In this document: piece by piece, positions 1 through 5,205 of the stretch
How the letters are laid out: each line of letters opens with the position of its first letter
How positions within the stretch are numbered: the first letter of the stretch is position 1
Assembly: GCA_009992615.1 (NCBI GenBank)
Contig: JAACVA010000043.1
Span: forward strand, 1 to 8,504
Origin: Rhodobacterales bacterium
Lineage (GTDB): Bacteria; Pseudomonadota; Alphaproteobacteria; Rhodobacterales; Rhodobacteraceae
DNA: 8,504 nt
Direction: 5' to 3'
Position numbers and translations under genes: made by a program
The notes under the pieces: model-generated
Told to the model about the DNA's origin: nothing
Seen by the model: only the letters and a program-made list of their open reading frames with translations
The model's database searches: none

Positions 1-468
1 AAGGCGCGAGGCTGTGACATGCTGTTGTATGAGGCGGGTGAGGCGTTGAGGTTCGACGAACTGTCGGCGCGGGTCGGCTCCAGCGGGATCTTGCGGGTGA
101 TGCATCAGATGGGAATGATTTCGGCCAAGGGGCTGCCGAAACGGCGCGCGTCACCGATCCAGGCCAGCTCATCGGCATGGGTGCGCGCCCCCGCGGGCGG
201 ATTGTTGCGCTGCTTCAAGGAAGTGGGCGAAGGTGTCGAGGCGGGCACCCTGCTGGCCAGTGTGACCGATCCCTTTGGCGAGGTTGAACAACCAATCACC
301 GCCCCCGCCCCCGGTATCATCCTGGGCCGGGCGATGATGCCGGTCATCAACGAAGGCGATGCCTGCTATCACATCGCCGCCACGTCGATTGATCCCCTCG
401 TGCGGATGGCGCGTTTGGCCGCCGACCTTGAGGCCGATCCGATGTTCGACGAAGATGAAATTCTGTAA
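1..468 (+). CDS. succinylglutamate desuccinylase/aspartoacylase-family protein, C-terminal fragment (cut by window start)
   Basis: The frame is open from base 1, so this is the last 155 residues of a longer protein; the ATG at 19 is internal. Family members (AstE/AspA type, related to zinc carboxypeptidases) hydrolyse N-acyl amino acids such as N-succinylglutamate, N-acetylaspartate or N-acetyl-diaminobutyrate in the cytoplasm. The opening LLYEAGEALRFDE stretch matches the family segment carrying the catalytic glutamate (probably the Glu eleven codons from the window edge, by analogy with the EVG motif of aspartoacylase). The remainder is the C-terminal beta-barrel domain, with an AP.G...G..V..G..L pattern and a second AP.PGI...... 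P.I..GD half. The zinc ligands would lie upstream, outside the window. The protein ends in an acidic tail (DEDEIL). The substrate cannot be told from this fragment. An imperfect hairpin follows the stop directly. Confidence 0.8.
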   Translation, partial: KARGCDMLLYEAGEALRFDELSARVGSSGILRVMHQMGMISAKGLPKRRASPIQASSSAWVRAPAGGLLRCFKEVGEGVEAGTLLASVTDPFGEVEQPITAPAPGIILGRAMMPVINEGDACYHIAATSIDPLVRMARLAADLEADPMFDEDEIL

Positions 469-470
469 CC

Positions 471-495
471 CCGCGTCACTGCATGTGACATGCGG
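471..495 (+). terminator. hairpin after the desuccinylase-family gene
   Basis: Two bases after the stop codon, CCGCGTCAC pairs with GTGACATGCGG around a TGCAT loop. This gives nine base pairs with a two-base bulge (AT at 490-491). Only TTGCCCC follows, so there is no real U-tract. The position suits a transcript 3' end, but termination itself is inferred. Confidence 0.4.
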
Positions 496-609
496 TTGCC
501 CCAGACACGGATCGGCAACCTGAACGCGCCCCTGAAGTGATCCCTCGATCCAGCGCGCGGCGGTTGCGTTGCGCGAAGCTGATCGTCCGGGTTCAGAACA
601 CCGGCCCCG

Positions 610-625
610 CGCAACACCTGTTGCG
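610..625. repeat. short inverted repeat upstream of ettA
   Basis: CGCAACA and TGTTGCG form a perfect 7-base inverted repeat with a 2-base spacer. The loop is too small for a full RNA hairpin, so if functional it would more likely be a protein-binding palindrome. It lies about 45-60 bases upstream of the candidate ettA -10 box. It may be chance. Confidence 0.25.
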
Positions 626-646
626 GGCCGTTTCCACCGCCGCACG

Positions 647-673
647 TTGCCCCCGTGCCGATCACCCTATAAA
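647..673 (+). promoter_or_regulatory. candidate ettA promoter
   Basis: TATAAA at 668-673 is a good -10 box. TTGCCC at 647-652 is a partial -35, with a short 15-base spacer. Transcription would begin near 680, giving a very short leader before the ettA Shine-Dalgarno at 690-694. The -10 box stands out in this GC-rich stretch, but the -35 match and spacing are weak. Confidence 0.35.
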
Positions 674-701
674 CAATGCCAAACCCAGCAGGAGCATTCC
701 A

Positions 702-2357
702 ATGGCAGCCTATCAATACGTCTATCACATGGATGGCGTGAGCAAGTCCTATCCCGGCGGCAAGAAGCTGTTCGAGAACATCCGCCTGTCGTTTCTGCCC
801 GGTGTCAAGATCGGCGTCGTCGGCCCGAACGGCGCCGGCAAGTCAACCCTGATGAAAATCATGGCCGGCATGGACAAGGATTTCACCGGCGAGGCATGGG
901 CCGCCGAGGGGGCGCGCGTCGGGTATCTGCCGCAAGAGCCGAAGCTGGACGAAACCCTGACGGTGCGCGAAAACGTGATGCTGGGCGTGGCCGACAAAAA
1001 GGCGATCCTCGACCGCTATAACGATCTGGCGATGAATTATTCCGACGAGACCGCCGATGAAATGGCCACCTTGCAGGATGAAATCGACGCTCAGAACCTG
1101 TGGGATCTGGACGCCCAGATCGACGTCAGCATGGAGGCTTTGCGCTGTCCGCCAGACGATGCCAGCGTCGCGTCGCTGTCGGGTGGCGAGGCGCGGCGCG
1201 TGGCACTGTGCAAGCTGCTGCTGGAAGCGCCCGACATGCTGTTGCTGGACGAACCCACCAACCACCTTGACGCCGAAACGATCGCCTGGTTGCAAAACCA
1301 CCTGATCGCCTACAAGGGCACGATCCTGATCGTCACCCACGACCGGTATTTCCTCGACGACATCACCAGCTGGATTTTGGAACTGGACCGCGGCCGCGGT
1401 ATCCCGTGGGAAGGCAACTATTCCTCGTGGTTGGAACAGAAGGCAAAACGCCTGAGCCAGGAGGCCAAGGAAGACAAATCGCGCCAGAAAACGCTGGAAC
1501 GCGAACTGGAATGGATCCGCCAGGGTGCCAAGGCCCGACAAGCCAAATCCAAGGCACGGATCAGCGCCTATAACGAACTGGCCGGCCAGTCCGAGCGCGA
1601 CAAACTGGCCCGCGCCCAGATCATCATTCCCAACGGTCAGCGTCTGGGCAACAAGGTGATCGAGGTGGATGGCCTGACCAAGGCCATGGGTGACAAGCTG
1701 TTGGTCGAAGATCTGACCTTTGCGCTGCCCCCCGGCGGTATCGTCGGCGTGATCGGCCCGAACGGCGCGGGCAAGACAACCCTGTTTCGCATGTTGACCG
1801 GCCAGGAACAGCCCGACGCCGGCACTGTCACCTATGGTGACACCGTCGATCTGGCCTATGTCGATCAGTCGCGTGATGCTTTGGACCCAAGCCACACCGT
1901 CTGGGAAGAAATCACCGGCGGCGCCGAGATCATCGAACTGGGCGATGCGCAGATGAACAGCCGTGCCTATTGTTCCGCCTTCAACTTCAAGGGCGGCGAC
2001 CAGCAGAAAAAGATCGGAATGCTGTCGGGCGGCGAGCGTAACCGCGTCCACATGGCCAAGCTGTTGAAATCCGGCGGCAACGTGTTGCTGCTTGACGAGC
2101 CGACGAACGATCTTGACGTGGAAACGCTGCGCGCGCTGGAAGATGCGTTGGTCGATTTCGCCGGCTGTGCCGTGGTCATTTCGCACGACCGGTTCTTCCT
2201 CGACCGCATCTGTACCCACATGCTGGCCTTCGAGGGCGACGCCCATGTCGAATGGTTCGAAGGTGGATTTTCAGATTACGAAGAAGACAAGAAACGCCGT
2301 CTGGGCGCCGACGCGTTGGAGCCAAAGCGGGTGAAGTTCAAAAAATTCTCGCGCTGA
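702..2357 (+). CDS. ettA: energy-dependent translational throttle protein EttA (ABC-F ATPase)
   Basis: EttA is a soluble ABC-F ATPase that binds the ribosomal E site and senses the ATP/ADP ratio, restraining the first elongation step when energy is low. The 551 residues are close to the 555 of E. coli EttA. ABC domain 1 has Walker A GPNGAGKS (41-48), signature LSGGE (159-163), Walker B with catalytic Glu184, and switch His213. The insertion at about residues 95-135 is the EttA-type arm that contacts L1. A charged linker at about 246-310 corresponds to the P-site tRNA-interaction motif. ABC domain 2 has Walker A GPNGAGKT (352-359), LSGGE (441-445), Glu466 and His495. The lysine/arginine-rich C-terminus is typical. 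The frame stays open upstream to an ATG at 537, but the ATG at 702 has AGGAG at 690-694 with a 7-base spacer and begins MAAYQYVYHM, as EttA proteins do. There are no membrane segments. It is probably transcribed alone. Confidence 0.96.
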   Translation: MAAYQYVYHMDGVSKSYPGGKKLFENIRLSFLPGVKIGVVGPNGAGKSTLMKIMAGMDKDFTGEAWAAEGARVGYLPQEPKLDETLTVRENVMLGVADKKAILDRYNDLAMNYSDETADEMATLQDEIDAQNLWDLDAQIDVSMEALRCPPDDASVASLSGGEARRVALCKLLLEAPDMLLLDEPTNHLDAETIAWLQNHLIAYKGTILIVTHDRYFLDDITSWILELDRGRGIPWEGNYSSWLEQKAKRLSQEAKEDKSRQKTLERELEWIRQGAKARQAKSKARISAYNELAGQSERDKLARAQIIIPNGQRLGNKVIEVDGLTKAMGDKLLVEDLTFALPPGGIVGVIGPNGAGKTTLFRMLTGQEQPDAGTVTYGDTVDLAYVDQSRDALDPSHTVWEEITGGAEIIELGDAQMNSRAYCSAFNFKGGDQQKKIGMLSGGERNRVHMAKLLKSGGNVLLLDEPTNDLDVETLRALEDALVDFAGCAVVISHDRFFLDRICTHMLAFEGDAHVEWFEGGFSDYEEDKKRRLGADALEPKRVKFKKFSR

Positions 2358-2366
2358 TCTCCCGGT

Positions 2367-2399
2367 CCCGCCAACCACGGTCGCAAACCGTTTGGCGGG
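2367..2399 (+). terminator. hairpin after ettA
   Basis: CCCGCCAA (2367-2374) pairs perfectly with TTGGCGGG (2392-2399). Inside it ACGGT (2377-2381) pairs with ACCGT (2387-2391) around a CGCAA loop, leaving only CC unpaired. The 13-bp structure starts 9 bases after the stop codon. No T-tract follows, so intrinsic termination would be weak; it may instead protect the mRNA 3' end. Confidence 0.5.
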
Positions 2400-2475
2400 C
2401 ACCAGCGGCGGTGCAGCGCGATCAGGGGCAGGATTTTTCACGCGGCAAAATCCCTGCACTGGGAACCGCAATGCC

Positions 2476-2514
2476 CTTCACCACGTTGTGATTCAAATAT
2501 AACATTTGGTGAAG
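2476..2514 (+). promoter_or_regulatory. inverted repeat and AT-rich candidate promoter in front of the DUF3309 gene
   Basis: CTTCACCA (2476-2483) and TGGTGAAG (2507-2514) are perfect 8-base inverted arms around a 23-base AT-rich core. The core contains TATAAC at 2498-2503, a plausible -10 box. The right arm runs into the Shine-Dalgarno GAAGGA (2511-2516). It could be an operator over a promoter or, if transcription starts further upstream, an RNA stem hiding the ribosome-binding site. The sequence alone does not decide between these. Confidence 0.35.
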
Positions 2515-2524
2515 GATCGCCCCA

Positions 2525-2683
2525 ATGTCTCTCGGCACAATTCTTGTCATCCTGCTGATCATCGCACTGATTGGCGCCATTCCGCGCTGGGGTCATTCCA
2601 GAAACTGGGGGTATGCACCCTCTGGTGGTCTGGGCTTGGTTCTGTTGATCGTCATTGTCCTGCTGCTTATGGGCCGAATCTGA
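2525..2683 (+). CDS. DUF3309 family small membrane protein
   Basis: This 52-residue peptide begins MSLGTILVILLIIALIGAIP and ends in GRI. It has two hydrophobic segments, residues 4-19 and about 36-49, joined by a polar turn containing RWGHSRNWGY and PSGGLG. This layout is characteristic of the DUF3309 family, short integral inner-membrane proteins of unknown function that are common in Proteobacteria. The ATG is preceded by GAAGGA at 2511-2516 with an 8-base spacer, which settles the start. It stands apart from its neighbours: a hairpin separates it from ettA and another lies before creA. The family assignment is from recognition of the conserved core; no function can be claimed beyond membrane residence. 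Confidence 0.85.
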   Translation: MSLGTILVILLIIALIGAIPRWGHSRNWGYAPSGGLGLVLLIVIVLLLMGRI

Positions 2684-2810
2684 GCACGCATATCGCAAGA
2701 AATCTCTGTGCGACTCAGGCAAAATGTGCTAATCAGACATCACGAAGCCAAACCGCAGCACCTCAAATCCAGGTATATCCTCAACGCAAGTGCATGTGAG
2801 AGAGCTTCCC
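2684..2810 (+). other. intergenic stretch with no recognised gene
   Basis: This stretch between the DUF3309 stop and a strong hairpin is less GC-rich than its surroundings and has no credible reading frame. It could be the 3' UTR of the DUF3309 transcript or host a small RNA ending at the hairpin. Nothing in it matches an RNA family that I recognise. Confidence 0.3.
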
Positions 2811-2836
2811 AGACCGCCGCCCGCCCGCGGCGGTCT
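2811..2836 (+). terminator. perfect 10-bp GC-rich hairpin upstream of creA
   Basis: AGACCGCCGC (2811-2820) and GCGGCGGTCT (2827-2836) pair perfectly around a 6-base loop. The sequence after it, TGGTGTGTC, is only mildly T-rich. It would end a transcript coming from the DUF3309 side, 68 bases before the creA start. The hairpin is certain; its role as terminator is inferred. Confidence 0.5.
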
Positions 2837-2904
2837 TGGTGTGTCAGGGCAGTTCAAACAATTCGCCCCAACCGCGTTTCCGACCCGCTCCAAAAGGAAT
2901 CCCC

Positions 2905-3348
2905 ATGCGCGCCCTTGTCCTTGCCCTGCTGCTTGCCACGCCCGCCGCTGCCGAACAGGTTGGCAACGTTGATGTCGACTGGCTGGGCAATGACATCATC
3001 ATCGAGGCGTTTGACGACCCAGAGGTCAAAGGTGTAACATGTCATGTCGCCTATTTCGACCGCGGCCTTATCGACCGTCTGCAAAAGGGCAACTGGTTCG
3101 AGGATCCGTCGAATTCATCCATCGCCTGCCGTCAGACCGGATTGATCGAAATCGGCGACATCGACCGCAGCGATGAGGGCGAATCGGTTTTTTCGGAACG
3201 TCGTTCAATCATCTGGAAATCGCTTGAGGTCAAACGCATCTTTGACGAAGCAAACCAGACGTTGATCTATATCAGCCATGCGCGCGAGGTGCAGGACGGT
3301 TCTGCAAAAATGGCGATCTCGACGGTTCCTTTGTATTCGGGCAACTGA
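2905..3348 (+). CDS. creA: CreA family exported protein
   Basis: CreA is a conserved periplasmic protein of unknown biochemical role; in E. coli it is encoded beside the creBCD regulatory genes, which are absent here. The 147 residues compare with about 157 in E. coli. Residues 1-16 form a signal peptide (Arg, then a hydrophobic core, then TPAAA) with likely cleavage before EQ. The mature part carries strongly conserved family segments: VDWLGNDI, DPEVKGVTCH, YFDRG, the block WFEDPSNSSIACRQTG, SERRS, and near the end EVQDGSAKM with ISTVPLY. Two cysteines, in VTCH and IACRQ, could form a disulfide. The frame is open from 2836, but the ATG at 2905 has AAGGA at 2894-2898 with a 6-base spacer and directly precedes the signal peptide, so it is the start. 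A hairpin lies on each side, so it is probably monocistronic. Confidence 0.93.
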   Translation: MRALVLALLLATPAAAEQVGNVDVDWLGNDIIIEAFDDPEVKGVTCHVAYFDRGLIDRLQKGNWFEDPSNSSIACRQTGLIEIGDIDRSDEGESVFSERRSIIWKSLEVKRIFDEANQTLIYISHAREVQDGSAKMAISTVPLYSGN

Positions 3349-3395
3349 TTCACCGCGAAGTCCGCATTGCTACCATTGATCTGGTGCGCGGCCTG

Positions 3396-3423
3396 TGTCT
3401 GCATGACGGCCTGTCAGCAGACA
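3396..3423 (+). terminator. hairpin downstream of creA
   Basis: TGTCTGC (3396-3402) pairs with GCAGACA (3417-3423), and TGAC (3404-3407) with GTCA (3413-3416), around a GGCCT loop with one bulged A. It lies 47 bases after the creA stop. There is no following T-run, so it may end the creA message by a factor-dependent route or only stabilise it. Confidence 0.4.
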
Positions 3424-3452
3424 GCTTACCCGAAACAGGTACATAATTCCGT

Positions 3453-3481
3453 TTGCAATCAGGCCGCCAATGGGGCATATT
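3453..3481 (+). promoter_or_regulatory. candidate promoter of the first csp gene
   Basis: TTGCAA (3453-3458) and CATATT (3476-3481) are separated by 17 bases; each hexamer matches the sigma-70 consensus at four of six positions. The predicted start near 3488 gives a leader of about 117 bases, long as in other cold-shock genes. The second csp gene has an ATATT box at nearly the same distance from its own start codon, which supports this call. Confidence 0.45.
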
Positions 3482-3505
3482 GCATTTGCGAGCGTTCTTT
3501 CTCTT

Positions 3506-3561
3506 TCGGCCACTGTTCTCCGCTACTACGGCTACAGTTTCGATTTAGTACTGACCAAGCC
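3506..3561 (+). promoter_or_regulatory. csp leader element, copy 1
   Basis: TCGGCCACTG, 13 bases, then CGGCTACAG, TTCGAT and ACTGAC..AGCC recur in the same order before the second csp gene (4007-4065). The right part folds: GGCT (3530-3533) pairs with AGCC (3558-3561), and CAGT (3535-3538) with ACTG (3550-3553). This leaves A on the left and ACCA on the right as an internal loop, and an apical loop containing TTCGAT. It ends 43 bases before the start codon. It is probably an RNA regulatory or stability element. Confidence 0.5.
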
Positions 3562-3604
3562 GGGCCATCACATACTGTGGGTGGCATCTACAGGAGTAAA
3601 CACG

Positions 3605-3811
3605 ATGGCCAAGGGCACCGTGAAGTGGTTCAATTCAACCAAAGGTTTTGGCTTTATCGAGCCTGAAGGTGGCAAGAAAGACGTGTTCGTGCACATTTCT
3701 GCCGTCGAGCGTTCGGGCCTGACCGGTCTGGCCGACAACCAAAAAGTCACCTTCGACATCGAAGCTGGCCGTGATGGCCGCGAAAGCGCCGTCAACCTGT
3801 CGCTGGCATAA
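3605..3811 (+). CDS. cold-shock domain protein (CspA family), first copy
   Basis: This is a 68-residue single cold-shock domain, the standard length for bacterial Csp proteins, which bind single-stranded RNA and DNA and act as RNA chaperones in the cytoplasm. It begins MAKGTVKWFN. RNP1 is KGFGFI (13-18) and RNP2 is VFVHI (27-31), followed by the conserved SAVERSGL segment. AGGAG at 3592-3596 with an 8-base spacer fixes the start. It is identical at 56 of 68 positions to the product of the second csp gene 300 bases downstream. Two hairpins, the second a strong terminator, separate the genes, so each is likely transcribed alone. The long predicted leader suggests post-transcriptional control, as for other csp mRNAs. 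Whether it is cold-induced or constitutive cannot be told. Confidence 0.96.
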   Translation: MAKGTVKWFNSTKGFGFIEPEGGKKDVFVHISAVERSGLTGLADNQKVTFDIEAGRDGRESAVNLSLA

Positions 3812-3818
3812 GCCACGC

Positions 3819-3835
3819 TTGGGGCATCGCCCCAA
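3819..3835 (+). other. small hairpin just after the first csp gene
   Basis: TTGGGGC (3819-3825) and GCCCCAA (3829-3835) pair perfectly around a 3-base loop, 7 bases after the stop codon. It is probably a 3'-end stabilising stem, or an accessory to the stronger terminator that follows. Confidence 0.45.
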
Positions 3836-3848
3836 ATTGCACATTCTT

Positions 3849-3876
3849 AAAAACCGGTCCCTGTGGCCGGTTTTTT
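3849..3876 (+). terminator. Rho-independent terminator of the first csp gene
   Basis: AAAAACCGG and CCGGTTTTTT form the stem, extended by CC/GG (3859-3860 with 3865-3866) around a CTGT loop, with one bulged T. A run of six Ts (3871-3876) follows directly. The A-run on the left arm makes it potentially bidirectional. It is the clearest intrinsic terminator in the window. Confidence 0.85.
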
Positions 3877-3956
3877 CATGTCCTGACCATCAATCAATGG
3901 TGTTTCAGCCAATAAAACAATGCCTTGGCGCCCGGCTTCGTCAACTGTCAAACTCC
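3877..3956 (+). other. spacer between the csp genes, nothing recognised
   Basis: The 303 bases between the two csp coding regions hold a small hairpin and a terminator at the left, and a candidate promoter and leader element at the right. This middle part is relatively AT-rich and has no reading frame or structure that I can support. Confidence 0.3.
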
Positions 3957-3985
3957 TTTACCGAATCCCGTGAAAATGCGATATT
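3957..3985 (+). promoter_or_regulatory. candidate promoter of the second csp gene
   Basis: GATATT (3980-3985) is placed like CATATT before the first csp gene. The best -35 is a poor TTTACC (3957-3962) at 17 bases. Transcription would start near 3992, giving a leader of about 123 bases. Confidence rests mainly on the parallel with the first copy. Confidence 0.35.
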
Positions 3986-4006
3986 CCAAGGGCGACGTCA
4001 CCTATA

Positions 4007-4065
4007 TCGACCCCTGCCTGCTTTCCATTCGGCTACAGCGCATTCGATCCAGCACTGACTTAGCC
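4007..4065 (+). promoter_or_regulatory. csp leader element, copy 2
   Basis: TCGACCCCTG, 13 bases, then CGGCTACAG repeat the layout of copy 1. The fold is preserved although bases differ: GGCT (4031-4034) pairs with AGCC (4062-4065), and CAGCGC (4036-4041) pairs with GCACTG (4052-4057) with one mismatch. Again A is unpaired on the left and four bases (ACTT) on the right, and the loop contains TTCGAT. It ends 49 bases before the start codon. Confidence 0.5.
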
Positions 4066-4114
4066 ACGCTGTTGCACTCCCGCGAACAGCCCGAAAGCGG
4101 AAGGAGACCACGGG

Positions 4115-4321
4115 ATGGCCAACGGCACCGTGAAATGGTTCAACACTACCAAAGGTTACGGTTTCATTGCCCCTGACACAGGCGGCAAGGATATTTTCGT
4201 TCACATCTCGGCTGTCGAGCGGTCGGGCCTGACTGGATTGCGCGATGATCAAAAAGTGACATTTGACATCGAATCGGGTCGTGACGGGCGCGAAAGCGCC
4301 GTGAACCTGAAACTGGCCTGA
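4115..4321 (+). CDS. cold-shock domain protein (CspA family), second copy
   Basis: This 68-residue cold-shock domain protein begins MANGTVKWFN, with RNP1 KGYGFI (13-18; Tyr replaces the middle Phe of copy 1) and RNP2 IFVHI (27-31). The C-terminal half, from FVHISAVERSGLTGL onward, is nearly identical to the first copy; the differences cluster at residues 19-24, where EPEGGK becomes APDTGG. AAGGAG at 4101-4106 with an 8-base spacer gives a strong start. The changes lie in loop positions rather than in the nucleic-acid-binding aromatics, so both copies should be functional RNA chaperones. A GC-rich hairpin ends the gene and separates it from the convergent parA. The pair is most simply a tandem duplication that included the leader. 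Confidence 0.96.
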   Translation: MANGTVKWFNTTKGYGFIAPDTGGKDIFVHISAVERSGLTGLRDDQKVTFDIESGRDGRESAVNLKLA

Positions 4322-4337
4322 TCGTCGAGCCGACCGG

Positions 4338-4365
4338 GGGCGCACGGGAAACCGCGCGCCCTTTT
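4338..4365 (+). terminator. terminator between the second csp gene and convergent parA
   Basis: GGGCGC (4338-4343) pairs with GCGCCC (4356-4361), followed by TTTT (4362-4365). The twelve-base loop may pair further through GG/CC. It starts 16 bases after the csp stop, and the parA stop lies 8 bases beyond the T-run. On the - strand the stem is not followed by Ts, so it serves mainly the + direction. Confidence 0.6.
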
Positions 4366-4373
4366 GCAGCGGA

Positions 4374-5000
4374 TCAGCCCAAGTGGCGGCGCACCTCGGC
4401 CATAAGATCCGCCATCTCGTCTGCCGCAGCGCCCTTGCCCTGTTCCTGTACACCGCGCCCGAGGCCCAAGGTTTCGGCATAGACGACACGGTTTCCCAGG
4501 GTTGTCTCGGCCAGGGCCACATCCATCGCTCGCACCGCCGCCATCACATCCACGCCCACCCGAGTGCCCACCTTGAACCGGTTCAACACCACCAGCGCGG
4601 TGCGCTTTTCGCGATTGACCAGATCCAGAACCGATTCCACCGCCCAGACATCCACCTGACTGGTGGCCACCGGCACGATCACCAGATCGCTGATCCGCAG
4701 GGCCGGCCGCAGATCGGCATCCACCTTTGGCGGCGTGTCAAGGATCACGAAATCATTGTTCTTTTTCAACTTGTCGCACTCATAACCCACGCCCCATGCG
4801 CTGGCCGTCGAAAATTCCATATCGTCCAGCCCATCGTCATGACGCGCCATGAACCAGCGGCCCAACGATCCCTGGGGGTCAGTGTCCAGCAAAGCCACGT
4901 TTGCGCCATCCCGCACAAAGGCAACAGCCAGATTGGCGGCGATGGTCGTCTTGCCTGATCCGCCCTTTTGCTGGGCCACGGTGATCACTTTTCCGGTCAT
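4374..5000 (-). CDS. ParA/MinD-family ATPase, stand-alone
   Basis: These 208 residues are a bare deviant-Walker ATPase of the ParA family, which forms ATP-dependent dimers on DNA or membranes to position plasmids, chromosomes or protein clusters. The deviant Walker A is KGGSGKTT (12-19) with signature Lys12. The A' motif is LLDTDPQG (37-44) and Walker B is VILDTPP (85-91). A VVLNRF segment (137-142) fits the base-recognition region. No N-terminal helix-turn-helix is present, so it resembles type Ib ParA or cluster-positioning homologues such as PpfA more than chromosomal ParA. No parB or adaptor gene adjoins it. The frame stays open upstream to 5276, but that extension is Arg-rich and improbable; MTGKVITVAQQKGG is the usual N-terminus. 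The Shine-Dalgarno is poor (GTGGGGG), and a 23-codon frame ends in an ATGA overlap with this start. Confidence 0.88.
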   Translation of the reverse strand: MTGKVITVAQQKGGSGKTTIAANLAVAFVRDGANVALLDTDPQGSLGRWFMARHDDGLDDMEFSTASAWGVGYECDKLKKNNDFVILDTPPKVDADLRPALRISDLVIVPVATSQVDVWAVESVLDLVNREKRTALVVLNRFKVGTRVGVDVMAAVRAMDVALAETTLGNRVVYAETLGLGRGVQEQGKGAAADEMADLMAEVRRHLG

Positions 5001-5068
5001 GACGCCACGCCCCCACAGTTTTGCTGCACCGCAGCGTAATCCGCAAACCCCAACATCGCAAGGGCCAT
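4997..5068 (-). CDS. possible 23-residue leader peptide overlapping the parA start
   Basis: ATG at 5068 opens a 23-codon frame (MALAMLGFADYAAVQQ and onward, ending GGVAS). Its TGA shares an ATGA with the parA start codon. An in-frame TAA lies three codons upstream. No Shine-Dalgarno precedes it, so translation is uncertain. If translated it would feed ribosomes to parA, whose own ribosome-binding site is weak. The sequence resembles no peptide that I know. Confidence 0.25.
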   Translation of the reverse strand: MALAMLGFADYAAVQQNCGGVAS

Positions 5069-5190
5069 GGTAAATTACGCCGGCTTTCGACGCCTGACCG
5101 ACCGGCACCCTCAGCCTCGGTTTAGATCGGGGCGACCTGCGCTCAGACCTGCGCCCGGCTGCCCGGCGATCGCGCGGACGTGAAGCTGAC

Positions 5191-5205
5191 GGCGCGCGAC
5201 GCGCC
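5191..5205 (-). terminator. GC-rich hairpin directly after exoD
   Basis: On the - strand GGCGCG and CGCGCC pair perfectly around a 3-base loop, beginning at the base after the exoD TAA. No T-tract follows. It may weaken read-through into parA, whose start is 205 bases further on. Confidence 0.35.

Noticed and set aside
537..701. Upstream extension of ettA to an earlier ATG
   Set aside because: The extension is Arg-rich, has no Shine-Dalgarno, runs through the likely promoter and is absent from EttA proteins; the ATG at 702 has a good Shine-Dalgarno.
843..2246. Long open frame on the - strand (467 codons) opposite ettA
   Set aside because: It lies antisense to an unmistakable ABC-F gene; such frames arise from GC-rich codon bias on the opposite strand. 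Its translation is rich in Gln, Val and His with no recognisable domain.
3367..3666. Frame with a Cys-rich, lipoprotein-like N-terminus between creA and the first csp gene
   Set aside because: It starts at a TTG with no Shine-Dalgarno, runs through the creA-distal hairpin, the csp promoter and the leader, and continues into csp in another frame.
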